The translations under genes were made by a program, and so were the position numbers. Below the pieces are notes generated by a model. The model was given only the letters and a program-made list of their open reading frames with translations. It was not told the origin of the DNA and made no database searches. Shown here in pieces: positions 43,676 through 52,188 of a stretch of DNA of 64,000 nt. Within the stretch, counting starts at the first letter, position 1; each line of letters opens with the position of its first letter. The DNA comes from Janthinobacterium silvisoli (GTDB taxonomy: Bacteria > Pseudomonadota > Gammaproteobacteria > Burkholderiales > Burkholderiaceae_D), in the NCBI RefSeq assembly GCF_014200725.1, contig NZ_JACHCL010000004.1, positions 232,361 to 296,360 on the forward strand, given 5' to 3'.

Positions 43676-45301
43676 TTATTTCCAGGCCGTCTGTATCATT
43701 ACCGCCGCTTTTTCCGCGATCATCACGGTGGGTGAATTGGTATTGCCCGAGGTAATGTAAGGCATGATGGACGCATCGACCACGCGCAAACCGGCCACGC
43801 CAATCACGCGCAACTGGCTGTCGACCACGGAAGATGGCTCACTGGCCAGGCCCATCCTGCAAGTGCCGACCGGATGAAAAATAGTCGTGCCGATCTGGCT
43901 GGCGGCTCGCGCCAATTCTTCCTCAGTCTGATATTGCACACCCGGCAGATATTCTTGCGGCGCAAATTTGTGCAAGGCGGGCGCGGCCACGATGCTGCGC
44001 GTCAGGCGCAGCGCGTCGGCCGCCACTTTCAAGTCTTGCGGCGTACTCAGGTAATTAGGGATAATTTTTGGCGCGGCGTAACTATCCGCACTATGGATGC
44101 GTACTTGCCCGCGTGAAGTGGGCCGCAGATTGCACACGCTGGCCGTGAACGCAGGAAAGACATGCAGGGGATCGCCGAACTTATCGAGCGACAAGGGCTG
44201 CACATGATATTGCAAATTCGGCGTGGCCTGCGCCGGGTCGGACTTGGCAAACGCGCCCAGCTGCGACGGCGCCATCGACATGGGCCCGCTCTGGAACAGC
44301 GCATATTGCAAGCCGATCTGCATCTTGCCCAGCCAGCGGCTGGCCACCTGGTTCAGGGTTTTCACGCCCTGCACCTTGAACACCATCCTTAGCTGCAAAT
44401 GGTCTTGCAGATTGGCGCCCACGCCGGCGGACTCGCGCACGGGCACGATGCCATGCTGCCGCAGCAAGTCAGCCGGGCCGATGCCGGACAATTGCAGCAA
44501 TTGCGGCGAGCCGATCGCGCCAGCGGTCAGCAAGGTTTCACGCCTGGCCATGGCTTGCCACAAGGTGCCGCCGCCCGTAAACACGATACCCGTGCAACGA
44601 GGGCCGTTTTCCAGGGTGGTAAACAGCAACCGTTCCACGTGACAGCCGGTCATGATGGTCAGATTGGGCCGGCGCGACGCGGGTTTCAAAAACGCTTTCG
44701 AGGTATTCCAGCGGATGCCGCGGCGCTGATTGACGTCAAAATACGCGCAGCCGCTATTGTCGCCACCATTGAAATCGCTGGTTTTCGGGATGCCGGTTTG
44801 CTGCGCTGCGTCGCGAAACGCGTTCAGGATATCCCACGACAAGCGCTGTTTTTCCACTCGCCACTCACCGCCAACACCATGGTTTTCCGAAGGACCACCG
44901 TAATAATCCTCGCTTTGCTTAAATAGCGGCAAGACATGCTCCCAGCGCCAGGACGTATCGTCCGTCAAGTCGGCCCAGTGATCATAATCACCGGCCTGGC
45001 CGCGCATATAAATCATGCCATTGATCGAAGAACTGCCGCCCAGCACCTTGCCGCGCGGATAAATCAGGCTGCGTCCGCCCAGGCCGGCATCGGCTTCGGT
45101 GGAATACAGCCAGTCGGTGCGGGGATTGCCGATGCAATGCAGATAGCCAACGGGAATGTGGATCCAGACGTAATCGTCCTTGCCTCCCGCTTCCACCAGC
45201 AAAACGCTGACGTTTTGATCGCGCGTCAGCCGGTTGGCCAACACGCAACCAGCCGTGCCGCCGCCAACGATGATGTAGTCGTATTCGCCTGCTGATTCCA
45301 A
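43676..45301 (-). CDS. GMC-family FAD oxidoreductase (choline/alcohol dehydrogenase type)
   Basis: The 541-residue flavoprotein has the FAD motif IIVGGGTAGCVLANRLT near residue 9, the GMC signature GKVLGGSSSINGMIYMRGQ, GAIGSPQLLQLSGIGP and the C-terminal HPVGTCRMG / GNTNSPTVMIAEKAA. It oxidises an alcohol such as choline or a long-chain or aromatic alcohol; the substrate is not evident. The frame opens with a GTG at 45346, but the TTG at 45301 is preceded by AGGAG at 5 nt and places the FAD motif normally. It runs toward the Liv operon and may share its substrate pathway (inference). Confidence 0.85.
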   Translation of the reverse strand: MESAGEYDYIIVGGGTAGCVLANRLTRDQNVSVLLVEAGGKDDYVWIHIPVGYLHCIGNPRTDWLYSTEADAGLGGRSLIYPRGKVLGGSSSINGMIYMRGQAGDYDHWADLTDDTSWRWEHVLPLFKQSEDYYGGPSENHGVGGEWRVEKQRLSWDILNAFRDAAQQTGIPKTSDFNGGDNSGCAYFDVNQRRGIRWNTSKAFLKPASRRPNLTIMTGCHVERLLFTTLENGPRCTGIVFTGGGTLWQAMARRETLLTAGAIGSPQLLQLSGIGPADLLRQHGIVPVRESAGVGANLQDHLQLRMVFKVQGVKTLNQVASRWLGKMQIGLQYALFQSGPMSMAPSQLGAFAKSDPAQATPNLQYHVQPLSLDKFGDPLHVFPAFTASVCNLRPTSRGQVRIHSADSYAAPKIIPNYLSTPQDLKVAADALRLTRSIVAAPALHKFAPQEYLPGVQYQTEEELARAASQIGTTIFHPVGTCRMGLASEPSSVVDSQLRVIGVAGLRVVDASIMPYITSGNTNSPTVMIAEKAAVMIQTAWK

Positions 45302-45516
45302 TGAAGCTCCTATACCTTGAAGGGATCGCGCGGTCTGTCTCCCCACCGCTATCGATCAGAGTCTGTATTCATTCATCTATGCATTACTACTAAACAACAA
45401 GTGAGCGTCTCGAGAGTAGCACCAGTCGCAAGCTACGGCGAGCTTAATTTTCCTCGATAGCAACTAAAAACTGACGTTTACAGCAGTAAAAAATGCCAAA
45501 AAACGCCCTCTTCTTC

Positions 45517-45720
45517 TGTGGATAAGCCTATGGATATCCACAAGTACACAATGTGCGTAAACAAAAAAATTTTTTGGATGACTTTTTTTGTTCAGAATCC
45601 ATCCTTTTCCCATACAACGCTTACTCAGCGTTTATCCGCGAGCCAAGCGATTGTTTACAAGGATAAATCCGTACTTATCCACAGAAGCTTGCAGCGTTAA
45701 CTACTATTACTATTCTTGTA
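45517..45720 (+). repeat. Origin-like module 1
   Basis: In order: TGTGGATAA (45517), ATATCCACA (45534), TGTGCGTAAAC, TTATCCACA (45675-45683), then after 17 bp CTACTATTACTATTC (45701-45715), whose complement reads as repeated 3'-GAT/AAT-5' trios, then TTGTATACGATCT. Confidence 0.7.
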
Positions 45721-46001
45721 TACGATCTTGTTAGGGTAAACCCGACATCGCCTGCTTTGCCTGGCTCCAACGCTCAGCGTATGCACCGTACTGCCATCAA
45801 GAAAAAAACAGTCTCCTGCTTTGAAAAAAAAGCACGCCAACCACGACTCAAAAAATCGTCGAGCCAACACACCAGGCCCTCCGTTACATAACCGTTTTTA
45901 AAAGATCAGCACGAAATTGTGCGCGAAGCCGTCCCGCCTGGAGACAGTCAAGCCAGCAGCGTGAGGAAAAAGTAGGGGAAACAGGGGAATTTCAGACGGT
46001 T

Positions 46002-46205
46002 TGTGGATAAGTCGCTTGATATCCACAGGATGACTTGTGCGTAAACACGAAGTTATGCGCAGGCCAGTATTTTATACAATTTTGATCCTGATCTGATACA
46101 GCGATTATGCACGCTTTTTTTTGCGCGTAAACAGTTGATCTTGTTGAAAAAAGAGGACTTATCCACAGAAAAAACCGCGTTTACTATCACTACTATTTTT
46201 ATATA
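46002..46205 (+). repeat. Origin-like module 2
   Basis: In order: TGTGGATAA (46002), ATATCCACAGGATGA (46019), TGTGCGTAAAC, TTATCCACA (46159-46167), then after 16 bp, including CCGCG, CTATCACTACTATTT (46184-46198) and TTTATATATAGATCTA. Confidence 0.72.
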
Positions 46206-46487
46206 TAGATCTATTGTAAACCGATACGAAAACTGCGAACTGCGGGGATACTTTCAGCAGGCATGCAAAAAACGTAAAAAAAAAGCGTCTACGACGGCAT
46301 CACGTTTCACTGCAAAACTGTTTAGCAGGAATCCCAGGCAGGCGACAACCAACCATGCAAGTTAGCCGCAAGGTAGTCAGCGCTGACCGTCAACGTTGCT
46401 CAGCACGCAAGCTTCCCCACACTGAACACCTCAATCACGTCAAAATTTGCTGGCAAAGCATGAAAAAAGCGATTTTTTGATAGCTGA

Positions 46488-46700
46488 TGTGGATAACTGC
46501 CTGCATATCCACAGGATGAGATGTGGGGAAACTCGTCTTTTGTCCACACGCGTACTTTTATCCCAAACATGGCCGCCATCGATACAGTCTTTATGCAGCG
46601 ACTTTTTTATGGCCTAAGTCGATGATTTTTTGATGGTATACCTAGTTATCCACAGAAAAATGGTCGTTTACTATCACTACTATTTTTATGTATACATCTT
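46488..46700 (+). repeat. Origin-like module 3
   Basis: In order: TGTGGATAA (46488), ATATCCACAGGATGA (46505), TGTGGGGAAAC, TTGTCCACA (46540), TTATCCACA (46646-46654), then after 16 bp CTATCACTACTATTT (46671-46685) and TTTATGTATACATCT. It is the copy nearest to mtnN. Confidence 0.72.
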
Positions 46701-46815
46701 TATTTAAAACATCTATACAGGCACGGACGGTGGAAAACCACGCTGCACGGCTGTTTCACCCAGTTTTCTGTCTTCAAAACGATCGTTCTCACTTCCATAC
46801 GAGTAAAAAACAGCA

Positions 46816-47598
46816 ATGAATTCAAGCAAAAAAATGCGTTTAGGCATCATTAGTGCTCTGCACGAAGAACAGCAGGGGCTGATAGAAGCCATGCAAGGGC
46901 CTGTAAGGCATTCGCACGGCATGCGTGAGTACACCCTGGGAACCCTGTGGGAAATCGACGCTGTGTGCGTTCTATCGCGTATAGGCAAGGTTGCCGCTGC
47001 CATGACAGCTTCTATCCTTGTGGAAAAGTACGGAGTTACCCACATTGTCTTCACAGGCGTTGCCGGCAGTGGAGATCTGACAGTAAACGTGGGCGATATC
47101 GTGGTGGCAGAATCGTTGTTGCAGCACGATATGGATGCCAGCCCTTTGTTTCCCCGCTTTGAAGTGCCTTTGACCGGTTTACAGCGCTTTGGCAGCGATC
47201 TGGCGTTGAGTAGCGCACTGGCAGCTGCCAGCGAGCATTTTTTGCGCCAGCAGGCTGAAAAACCCGCTGACAGCGTCCTGGAAATCGAGGAGTTTGGTTT
47301 GCAGCAAGCCAGAGTGCACCGCGGCATGATCGCCAGCGGCGACCAGTTCATCAGTAGCGCGGCCCATTTGCGCCAACTCAAGCAGGATCTGCCCGATTTG
47401 CTGGCCGTTGAAATGGAAGGCGCCGCCGTGGCGCAAGTTTGTTTTGAACTGGGTGTGCCGTTTACCGTCATGCGCACGATCTCGGACAACGCCAATGAAG
47501 AGGCGGCGGTCGACTTCATGCGCTTTGTGCAGACGGTGGCGTCGCGTTATGCGTTTGGCGTCATTAACAACCTGTGCCAGCGTTTGAGGGACTTTTAA
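46816..47598 (+). CDS. mtnN: 5'-methylthioadenosine/S-adenosylhomocysteine nucleosidase
   Basis: This purine nucleosidase-fold protein has 260 residues. It shows GIISALHEEQQGL, VFTGVAGSGD, the substrate-binding AVEMEGAAVAQVCFELGVPF and the catalytic Asp in RTISDNANEEA. It cleaves MTA and SAH to adenine and the thioribose or homocysteine product. An internal ATG at 46834 is an alternative start; neither has a strong ribosome-binding site. It lies immediately right of the origin-like region and is followed by a strong terminator. Confidence 0.9.
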   Translation: MNSSKKMRLGIISALHEEQQGLIEAMQGPVRHSHGMREYTLGTLWEIDAVCVLSRIGKVAAAMTASILVEKYGVTHIVFTGVAGSGDLTVNVGDIVVAESLLQHDMDASPLFPRFEVPLTGLQRFGSDLALSSALAAASEHFLRQQAEKPADSVLEIEEFGLQQARVHRGMIASGDQFISSAAHLRQLKQDLPDLLAVEMEGAAVAQVCFELGVPFTVMRTISDNANEEAAVDFMRFVQTVASRYAFGVINNLCQRLRDF

Positions 47599-47610
47599 AA
47601 CTTGCATAAA

Positions 47611-47641
47611 AAAAGGGCAGAACCATCGGTTCTGCCCTTTT
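47611..47641. terminator. Bidirectional terminator between mtnN and putA
   Basis: AAAAGGGCAGAACC and GGTTCTGCCCTTTT form a 14-bp perfect stem with loop ATC, with A- and T-runs at the two ends. It serves the convergent mtnN and putA genes. Confidence 0.9.
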
Positions 47642-47660
47642 GCCTTACGAAACTACAAGC

Positions 47661-50600
47661 TTACACACTCAACATCATCAAGCTGGCATTCCCACCCGCC
47701 GCCGTCGTATTCACGCACAGCGCGCGCTCAGCGACCAAACGCCACAGGGGGATGACACCCTCCTCGGTCGTCTCGATCGTGCCCACCAGCGCCCCATCAC
47801 GGGCCGCCAGCAGCGGTTTGAGCTGGCTATCGAGTACCGGTTCGATCATGGCGATCTGGAAATCATGTTTTCCGGACTCAATATTGTTGATGACCTGGAT
47901 ACGGTCTTTCAACGCTGGCGGCAGATCGGCAGGAATCAGGCTGGTTGATTGCGCCAGCACCAGGGCCTGGTTGCCCGTCGCCAGCACGGCAGCCAATTGA
48001 TTCATCAGCACGCCCGTGTTGACGGCGGCGCACAGAATCGTGCCGCGCGCAGCAAAGCTCAGGGTATTGCGCTCGCCCGTCGGGCCAGGCAAGACGATGC
48101 TGCTGTCCAACAATGTGGTGCGCGCGTATTCCTGCGCCAGATGCATGACCTTGTCCTGGCCGTGCTGCTTGGCCCATACCGTCAGTGCATCAAGTGCCGG
48201 GGACGCCTGGCGCTGGTGCTGCGCGCCTGGTGCTGCATTGCGTTGCAGACGTTTCAGGTACAAGGGACCACCGGCTTTCGGGCCGGTGCCCGATTTGCCT
48301 TCGCCGCCAAACGGTTGCACGCCGACCACGGCGCCCACGATGTTGCGGTTCACATAGATATTGCCCACATGGGCGCGGCTGGTAATGAAGTCGATGGTTT
48401 CATCGATGCGCGTATGGATGCCCAGGGTCAAGCCGTAACCGCTGTCATTGATCGATTGCAGCAGTTGCGGCAACTCCGCGCGCTTGTAGCGGATCACGTG
48501 CAGCACGGGGCCAAAGACTTCCTGCGTCAATTGCCCCAGCGATTTGATTTCCAGCACGGTCGGCGCGACAAAAGTGCCCGTGACAGGTGGCAGATCGAGC
48601 GAATAATGATCGAGGGCCACGGTTTTCATCTTGTTGATGTGCGCCAGCAGATTGCCTTGCGCTTCAGCATCGATGACGGGACCAATATCGGTCGCCAGAC
48701 GATCAGGATTGCCGACGCGCAATTCCTGCATCGCGCCTTTCAGCATCTTGATGGTCTTGTCGGCGATTTCTTCTTGCAGGAACAACACGCGCAAGGCTGA
48801 GCAGCGCTGGCCGGCGCTGTCAAAAGCGGACGACATCACGTCTTGCACCACTTGTTCCGGCAAGGCGGACGAATCGACGATCAAGGCATTCTGGCCACCG
48901 GTTTCAGCGATCAGGGGAATATCCACCGACTCAGCCACGGCGCGCGCAGCCAGGGTGCGGTTGATCAATTGCGCCACTTCTGTCGACCCCGTGAAAATCA
49001 CGCCTTTGACTCTTGCATCGTTGCACAGGCCGGCGCCGACCACTTCACCGCTGCCTGGCAGGAATTGCAGCGCGCCTTGCGGTACGCCTGCTGCGTGCAG
49101 CAATTGCACGGCGCGGTAAGCGATCAGCGGTGTTTGCTCGGCCGGCTTGGCCAGCACCACGTTGCCGGCGGCCAGGGCTGCAGCCACCTGGCCGGTGAAA
49201 ATGGCCAGCGGGAAGTTCCATGGGCTGATGCAGGTGACCGGGCCCAGCGCCAGGGTGTTGGGTGCGTGCTCGACCTGGGCCGCATAGTAGCGCAGGAAGT
49301 CGACCGCTTCGCGGATTTCAGCGATGGCGTTCGGCAAGGATTTACCGGCTTCGCGGATCGCCAGGGCCATCAGCTCGACATGGTGTTCTTCGAACAGGTC
49401 GGCGGCACGCTGCAGCGCTTGTGCGCGTAATAAAGGTTCCGTGGTTTGCCAATCCATGGCGTAGGCGGCGGCGCTGGCCAGCGCCGTTTCCACGTCGGCT
49501 GGGCCCGCTTCGGCGACCGTGCCCACGTGGTCTTCGTGGCGGGCAGGATTGCTGATGCGTTGCGTCGCTGCATTGACGCTGACGGCGCCATCGATCAGCG
49601 GCGCTGCATTCCACGTGTAGTCCTGGGCGATGCTGCTGGACAAGGCGCGCAGGGTGTCGTCGTTCGACAGGTCCAGGCCTGCCGAATTTTTACGCTCGCT
49701 GCCAAACATGGCCAGCGGCAAGGGAATCGATGGGTGCGGCAAGCCGCCCTGCTCGCGCGCCAGGTCCAGCGGATTGCGGATCAGACTATCGATGGCCACG
49801 CTTTCATCGACGATCTGGTTGACGAAGGACGAGTTGGCGCCGTTTTCCAGCAGGCGGCGCACCAGGTAGGCCAGCAAGGTTTCATGCGAGCCGACCGGCG
49901 CGTAGATACGGCAAGGCTTGTCCAGGTTGGCCGGGCCGACCACCTGGTCGTACAGGGTTTCGCCCATGCCGTGCAGGCACTGGAATTCATAATCGGTAAT
50001 GCCGTCGCGCTTGGCCCAGGTGTAGATGGTCGACAAGGTTTGCGCGTTGTGCGTGGCAAATTGCGGGTAGATCAGGCTATTGGCGGCCAGCAGTTTTTGC
50101 GCGCACACCAGGTAAGAGACGTCCGTGTAGACCTTGCGCGTGTAGACCGGGTAGCCGCTCTGGCCATCGACCTGGGCGCGTTTGATTTCCGCATCCCAAT
50201 ACGCGCCCTTGACCAGGCGCACCATGAATTTACGGTTGCTGCGCTTTGCCAGGTCGATCAGGAAATCGATGGCGAACGGGCAGCGTTTTTGATACGCCTG
50301 CACCACATAACCGATGCCTTCGAAGCCGGCCAGGTCAGGATCAAAGGCCAGCACTTCCATCATGTCCAATGACAATTCCAGGCGGTCGGTTTCTTCCGCA
50401 TCGATATTGAAACCGATGTTGTATTGCTTGGCCAGCAAGAGCAGCGCCTTGACTTTCGGCAGCAATTCTTCCAGCACGCGGGCCCGCTGGGCGCGGCTGT
50501 AGCGCGGATGCAGGGCCGACAGCTTGACGGAAATGCCGGGGCCATTCTTGATGCCGCGGCCATTCGAGGCCTTGCCGATGGCGTGGATCGCCGTTTCATA

Positions 50601-51314
50601 CGATTGATAGTAAAACGCGGCGTCGTTTTCCGTCAGCGCCGCTTCGCCCAGCATGTCGTAGGAATAGCGGTAGCCGCGCGTTTCATTCTCGCGGCTGTTT
50701 TTCAAGGCTTCTTCGATGGTTTGGCCCGTTACAAACTGGTTGCCCAGCATGCGCATGGCCAGGTCGACGCCTTTGCGTATCAGCGGTTCGCCGCCCTTGG
50801 CGATCAGTTTTGTCAGCGCCGCGCCCAGGCCGGTTTCGCTGCTGGTACTGACCAGTTTGCCAGTAATCAGCAAGCCCCAGGTGGCCGCGTTGACGAACAT
50901 CGATGGCGATTCGCCCAGATGCTTGCGCCAGTCGCCTTTGCTGATTTTGTCGGCGATCAGGCGATCGGCCGTTTGAGTGTCGGGTATACGCAACAGCGCT
51001 TCCGCCAAACACATCAGTGCAACACCCTCTTCGGATGATAGTGAGAACTCATGCATCAGTGCATCGACGCCCGATGCGCGTGTGCGTTTTTGGCGCACGT
51101 TGGAGACCAGATTGTGGGCCAGCGCTTGCGCTTCGGCGGTGGTTTCAGCGCTGCTGGCGCGCACTTGTTCCAGCAGCCATTGCACGGCGGATACCTCATC
51201 GCGCCTATAGGCAGCAGTGATGGCAGCGCGTTGGGGCGTGGCTGCAGGCAGGATTTCCGCCTGGAGCACAGCAAAAGGAATCGGGGTAATAGCCGAAGGA
51301 CCTGCAGGGTGCAT
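47661..51314 (-). CDS. putA: Bifunctional proline dehydrogenase / glutamate-semialdehyde dehydrogenase PutA
   Basis: This 1217-residue enzyme oxidises proline to glutamate in two steps. The FAD-barrel proline dehydrogenase domain covers about residues 170-470 (LVKGAYWDAEIKRAQ; NAQTLSTIYTWAK). The aldehyde dehydrogenase domain covers about 530-1000 (CISPWNFPLAIFTGQ; catalytic Cys in AGQRCSALRVLFLQ; Glu in PLIAETGGQNALIV). A C-terminal vestigial ALDH-like domain follows. The N-terminus lacks the ribbon-helix-helix DNA-binding domain of enteric PutA, so it should not repress itself. Regulation is probably by the divergent Lrp-type gene at 51523. Confidence 0.95.
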   Translation of the reverse strand: MHPAGPSAITPIPFAVLQAEILPAATPQRAAITAAYRRDEVSAVQWLLEQVRASSAETTAEAQALAHNLVSNVRQKRTRASGVDALMHEFSLSSEEGVALMCLAEALLRIPDTQTADRLIADKISKGDWRKHLGESPSMFVNAATWGLLITGKLVSTSSETGLGAALTKLIAKGGEPLIRKGVDLAMRMLGNQFVTGQTIEEALKNSRENETRGYRYSYDMLGEAALTENDAAFYYQSYETAIHAIGKASNGRGIKNGPGISVKLSALHPRYSRAQRARVLEELLPKVKALLLLAKQYNIGFNIDAEETDRLELSLDMMEVLAFDPDLAGFEGIGYVVQAYQKRCPFAIDFLIDLAKRSNRKFMVRLVKGAYWDAEIKRAQVDGQSGYPVYTRKVYTDVSYLVCAQKLLAANSLIYPQFATHNAQTLSTIYTWAKRDGITDYEFQCLHGMGETLYDQVVGPANLDKPCRIYAPVGSHETLLAYLVRRLLENGANSSFVNQIVDESVAIDSLIRNPLDLAREQGGLPHPSIPLPLAMFGSERKNSAGLDLSNDDTLRALSSSIAQDYTWNAAPLIDGAVSVNAATQRISNPARHEDHVGTVAEAGPADVETALASAAAYAMDWQTTEPLLRAQALQRAADLFEEHHVELMALAIREAGKSLPNAIAEIREAVDFLRYYAAQVEHAPNTLALGPVTCISPWNFPLAIFTGQVAAALAAGNVVLAKPAEQTPLIAYRAVQLLHAAGVPQGALQFLPGSGEVVGAGLCNDARVKGVIFTGSTEVAQLINRTLAARAVAESVDIPLIAETGGQNALIVDSSALPEQVVQDVMSSAFDSAGQRCSALRVLFLQEEIADKTIKMLKGAMQELRVGNPDRLATDIGPVIDAEAQGNLLAHINKMKTVALDHYSLDLPPVTGTFVAPTVLEIKSLGQLTQEVFGPVLHVIRYKRAELPQLLQSINDSGYGLTLGIHTRIDETIDFITSRAHVGNIYVNRNIVGAVVGVQPFGGEGKSGTGPKAGGPLYLKRLQRNAAPGAQHQRQASPALDALTVWAKQHGQDKVMHLAQEYARTTLLDSSIVLPGPTGERNTLSFAARGTILCAAVNTGVLMNQLAAVLATGNQALVLAQSTSLIPADLPPALKDRIQVINNIESGKHDFQIAMIEPVLDSQLKPLLAARDGALVGTIETTEEGVIPLWRLVAERALCVNTTAAGGNASLMMLSV

Positions 51315-51491
51315 AGAAGCTCTTTACAAGGAAAAATAAGACGAAACTTGCGCTATTTTTTGCCCCTTTTTGGTGCAAAAATAGACAGAAAGTCGGACGA
51401 TAAGATGATTCGATTGTAAAGGGGATTCTTATGGATTAATTCTGGTAATACAGGGGGCTAGCAATAGATAGTTTTTGATGCGACAATTTAA

Positions 51492-51510
51492 CCAAATAAT
51501 ATTTATTTGG
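51492..51510. promoter_or_regulatory. Palindromic operator upstream of the Lrp-type gene
   Basis: CCAAATAA-TAT-TTATTTGG is a 19-bp palindrome centred in the putA/lrp divergent region, 12 bp before the regulator start. Its core AAATAATATTT recurs in the palindrome in front of the other Lrp gene (61143-61159). It is a likely autoregulatory Lrp-family site (inference). Confidence 0.6.
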
Positions 51511-51522
51511 GGGGTGATGGTA

Positions 51523-51978
51523 ATGCTGGACAAGATCAGTAAGAAAATCTTGATGGAATTGCAGAGCGATGGTCGCATCAGCAATGTGGAACTGGCGGCA
51601 CGGGTTAACCTGTCGCCTGCCGCCTGCCTGGAGCGCGTGCGCAAGCTGCACGAATCGGGCTATATCATGGGCTACACGGCCCAGTTGAACCCGCAATTGC
51701 TCGACGTATCGCTGCTGGTTTTCATCGAAGTAGTGCTGGACCGCACGACGCCGGAAGTGTTCGACGCCTTCAAGCATAGCGTACAAATCATTCCAGAGGT
51801 ACTGGAATGTCATATGGTCGCTGGCGGCTTCGATTATCTGGTCAAGGCGCGGGTCAAGGATATGGCCGCTTACCGTGAATTCCTGGGCAAAACCCTGCTG
51901 CAAAAAGGCGTGCGCGAGACCCACACCTATGCCGTGATGGAAGAAGTCAAGAACACTACCAAGCTGCCCATCAAATAA
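51523..51978 (+). CDS. Lrp/AsnC-family regulator, probable proline-responsive PutR
   Basis: The 151-residue regulator has an N-terminal HTH (LDKISKKILMELQSDGRISN; VELAARVNLSPAACLERV) and a C-terminal RAM ligand domain (ECHMVAGGFDYLVKARVKD). The ATG at 51523 gives the classical Lrp start and has GGGGGTG upstream; the earlier in-frame ATGs at 51475 and 51517 are less suitable. Divergence from a putA lacking its repressor domain matches PutR/Lrp activation of putA in other proteobacteria. Confidence 0.85.
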   Translation: MLDKISKKILMELQSDGRISNVELAARVNLSPAACLERVRKLHESGYIMGYTAQLNPQLLDVSLLVFIEVVLDRTTPEVFDAFKHSVQIIPEVLECHMVAGGFDYLVKARVKDMAAYREFLGKTLLQKGVRETHTYAVMEEVKNTTKLPIK

Positions 51979-52188
51979 GTCCAATCTGACCTCAATGTAG
52001 CCTGTCTGCTTTTCCGATTGAGCTGACAGGCTAATTGTTGTAGGGTAGGAACTATTATTCTGCTACCCGGTAGCCGCTGATACGCCACGCAGAGGGCGAT
52101 TCAAGGTGTGAGGTGATGCATCGTGCCCACCCACACTGGCTGCAGCGCATCCTTCGGGGTGCGCGCGGGATTCCGCAGCGGGGGACAC

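Larger units (their letters stand above)
45302..46815. other. Origin-like noncoding region with three DnaA-box/DnaA-trio modules
   Basis: No credible gene is present in these 1.5 kb. Six perfect DnaA boxes occur: TGTGGATAA at 45517, 46002 and 46488, and TTATCCACA at 45675, 46159 and 46646. Three ATATCCACA variants lie at 45534, 46019 and 46505. The boxes repeat with a 485-486 bp period and a constant 157-158 bp between the first and last box of each module. Transcription of the core genes to the left (GMC, Liv, mnmG, parAB, atp) runs away from this region, as expected beside a replication origin. dnaA itself is not in the window, so oriC is a strong inference, not proof. Confidence 0.7.

Noticed and set aside
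44631..44646. CGTTCCACGTGACAGC as a further parS
   Set aside because: Only the left half fits; the right half has several mismatches and the site lies within the GMC coding region.
45518..45700. Short open frames inside the origin-like region (also 46135-46365)
   Set aside because: They run across DnaA boxes and low-complexity AT-rich DNA, lack ribosome-binding sites and are not similar to each other.
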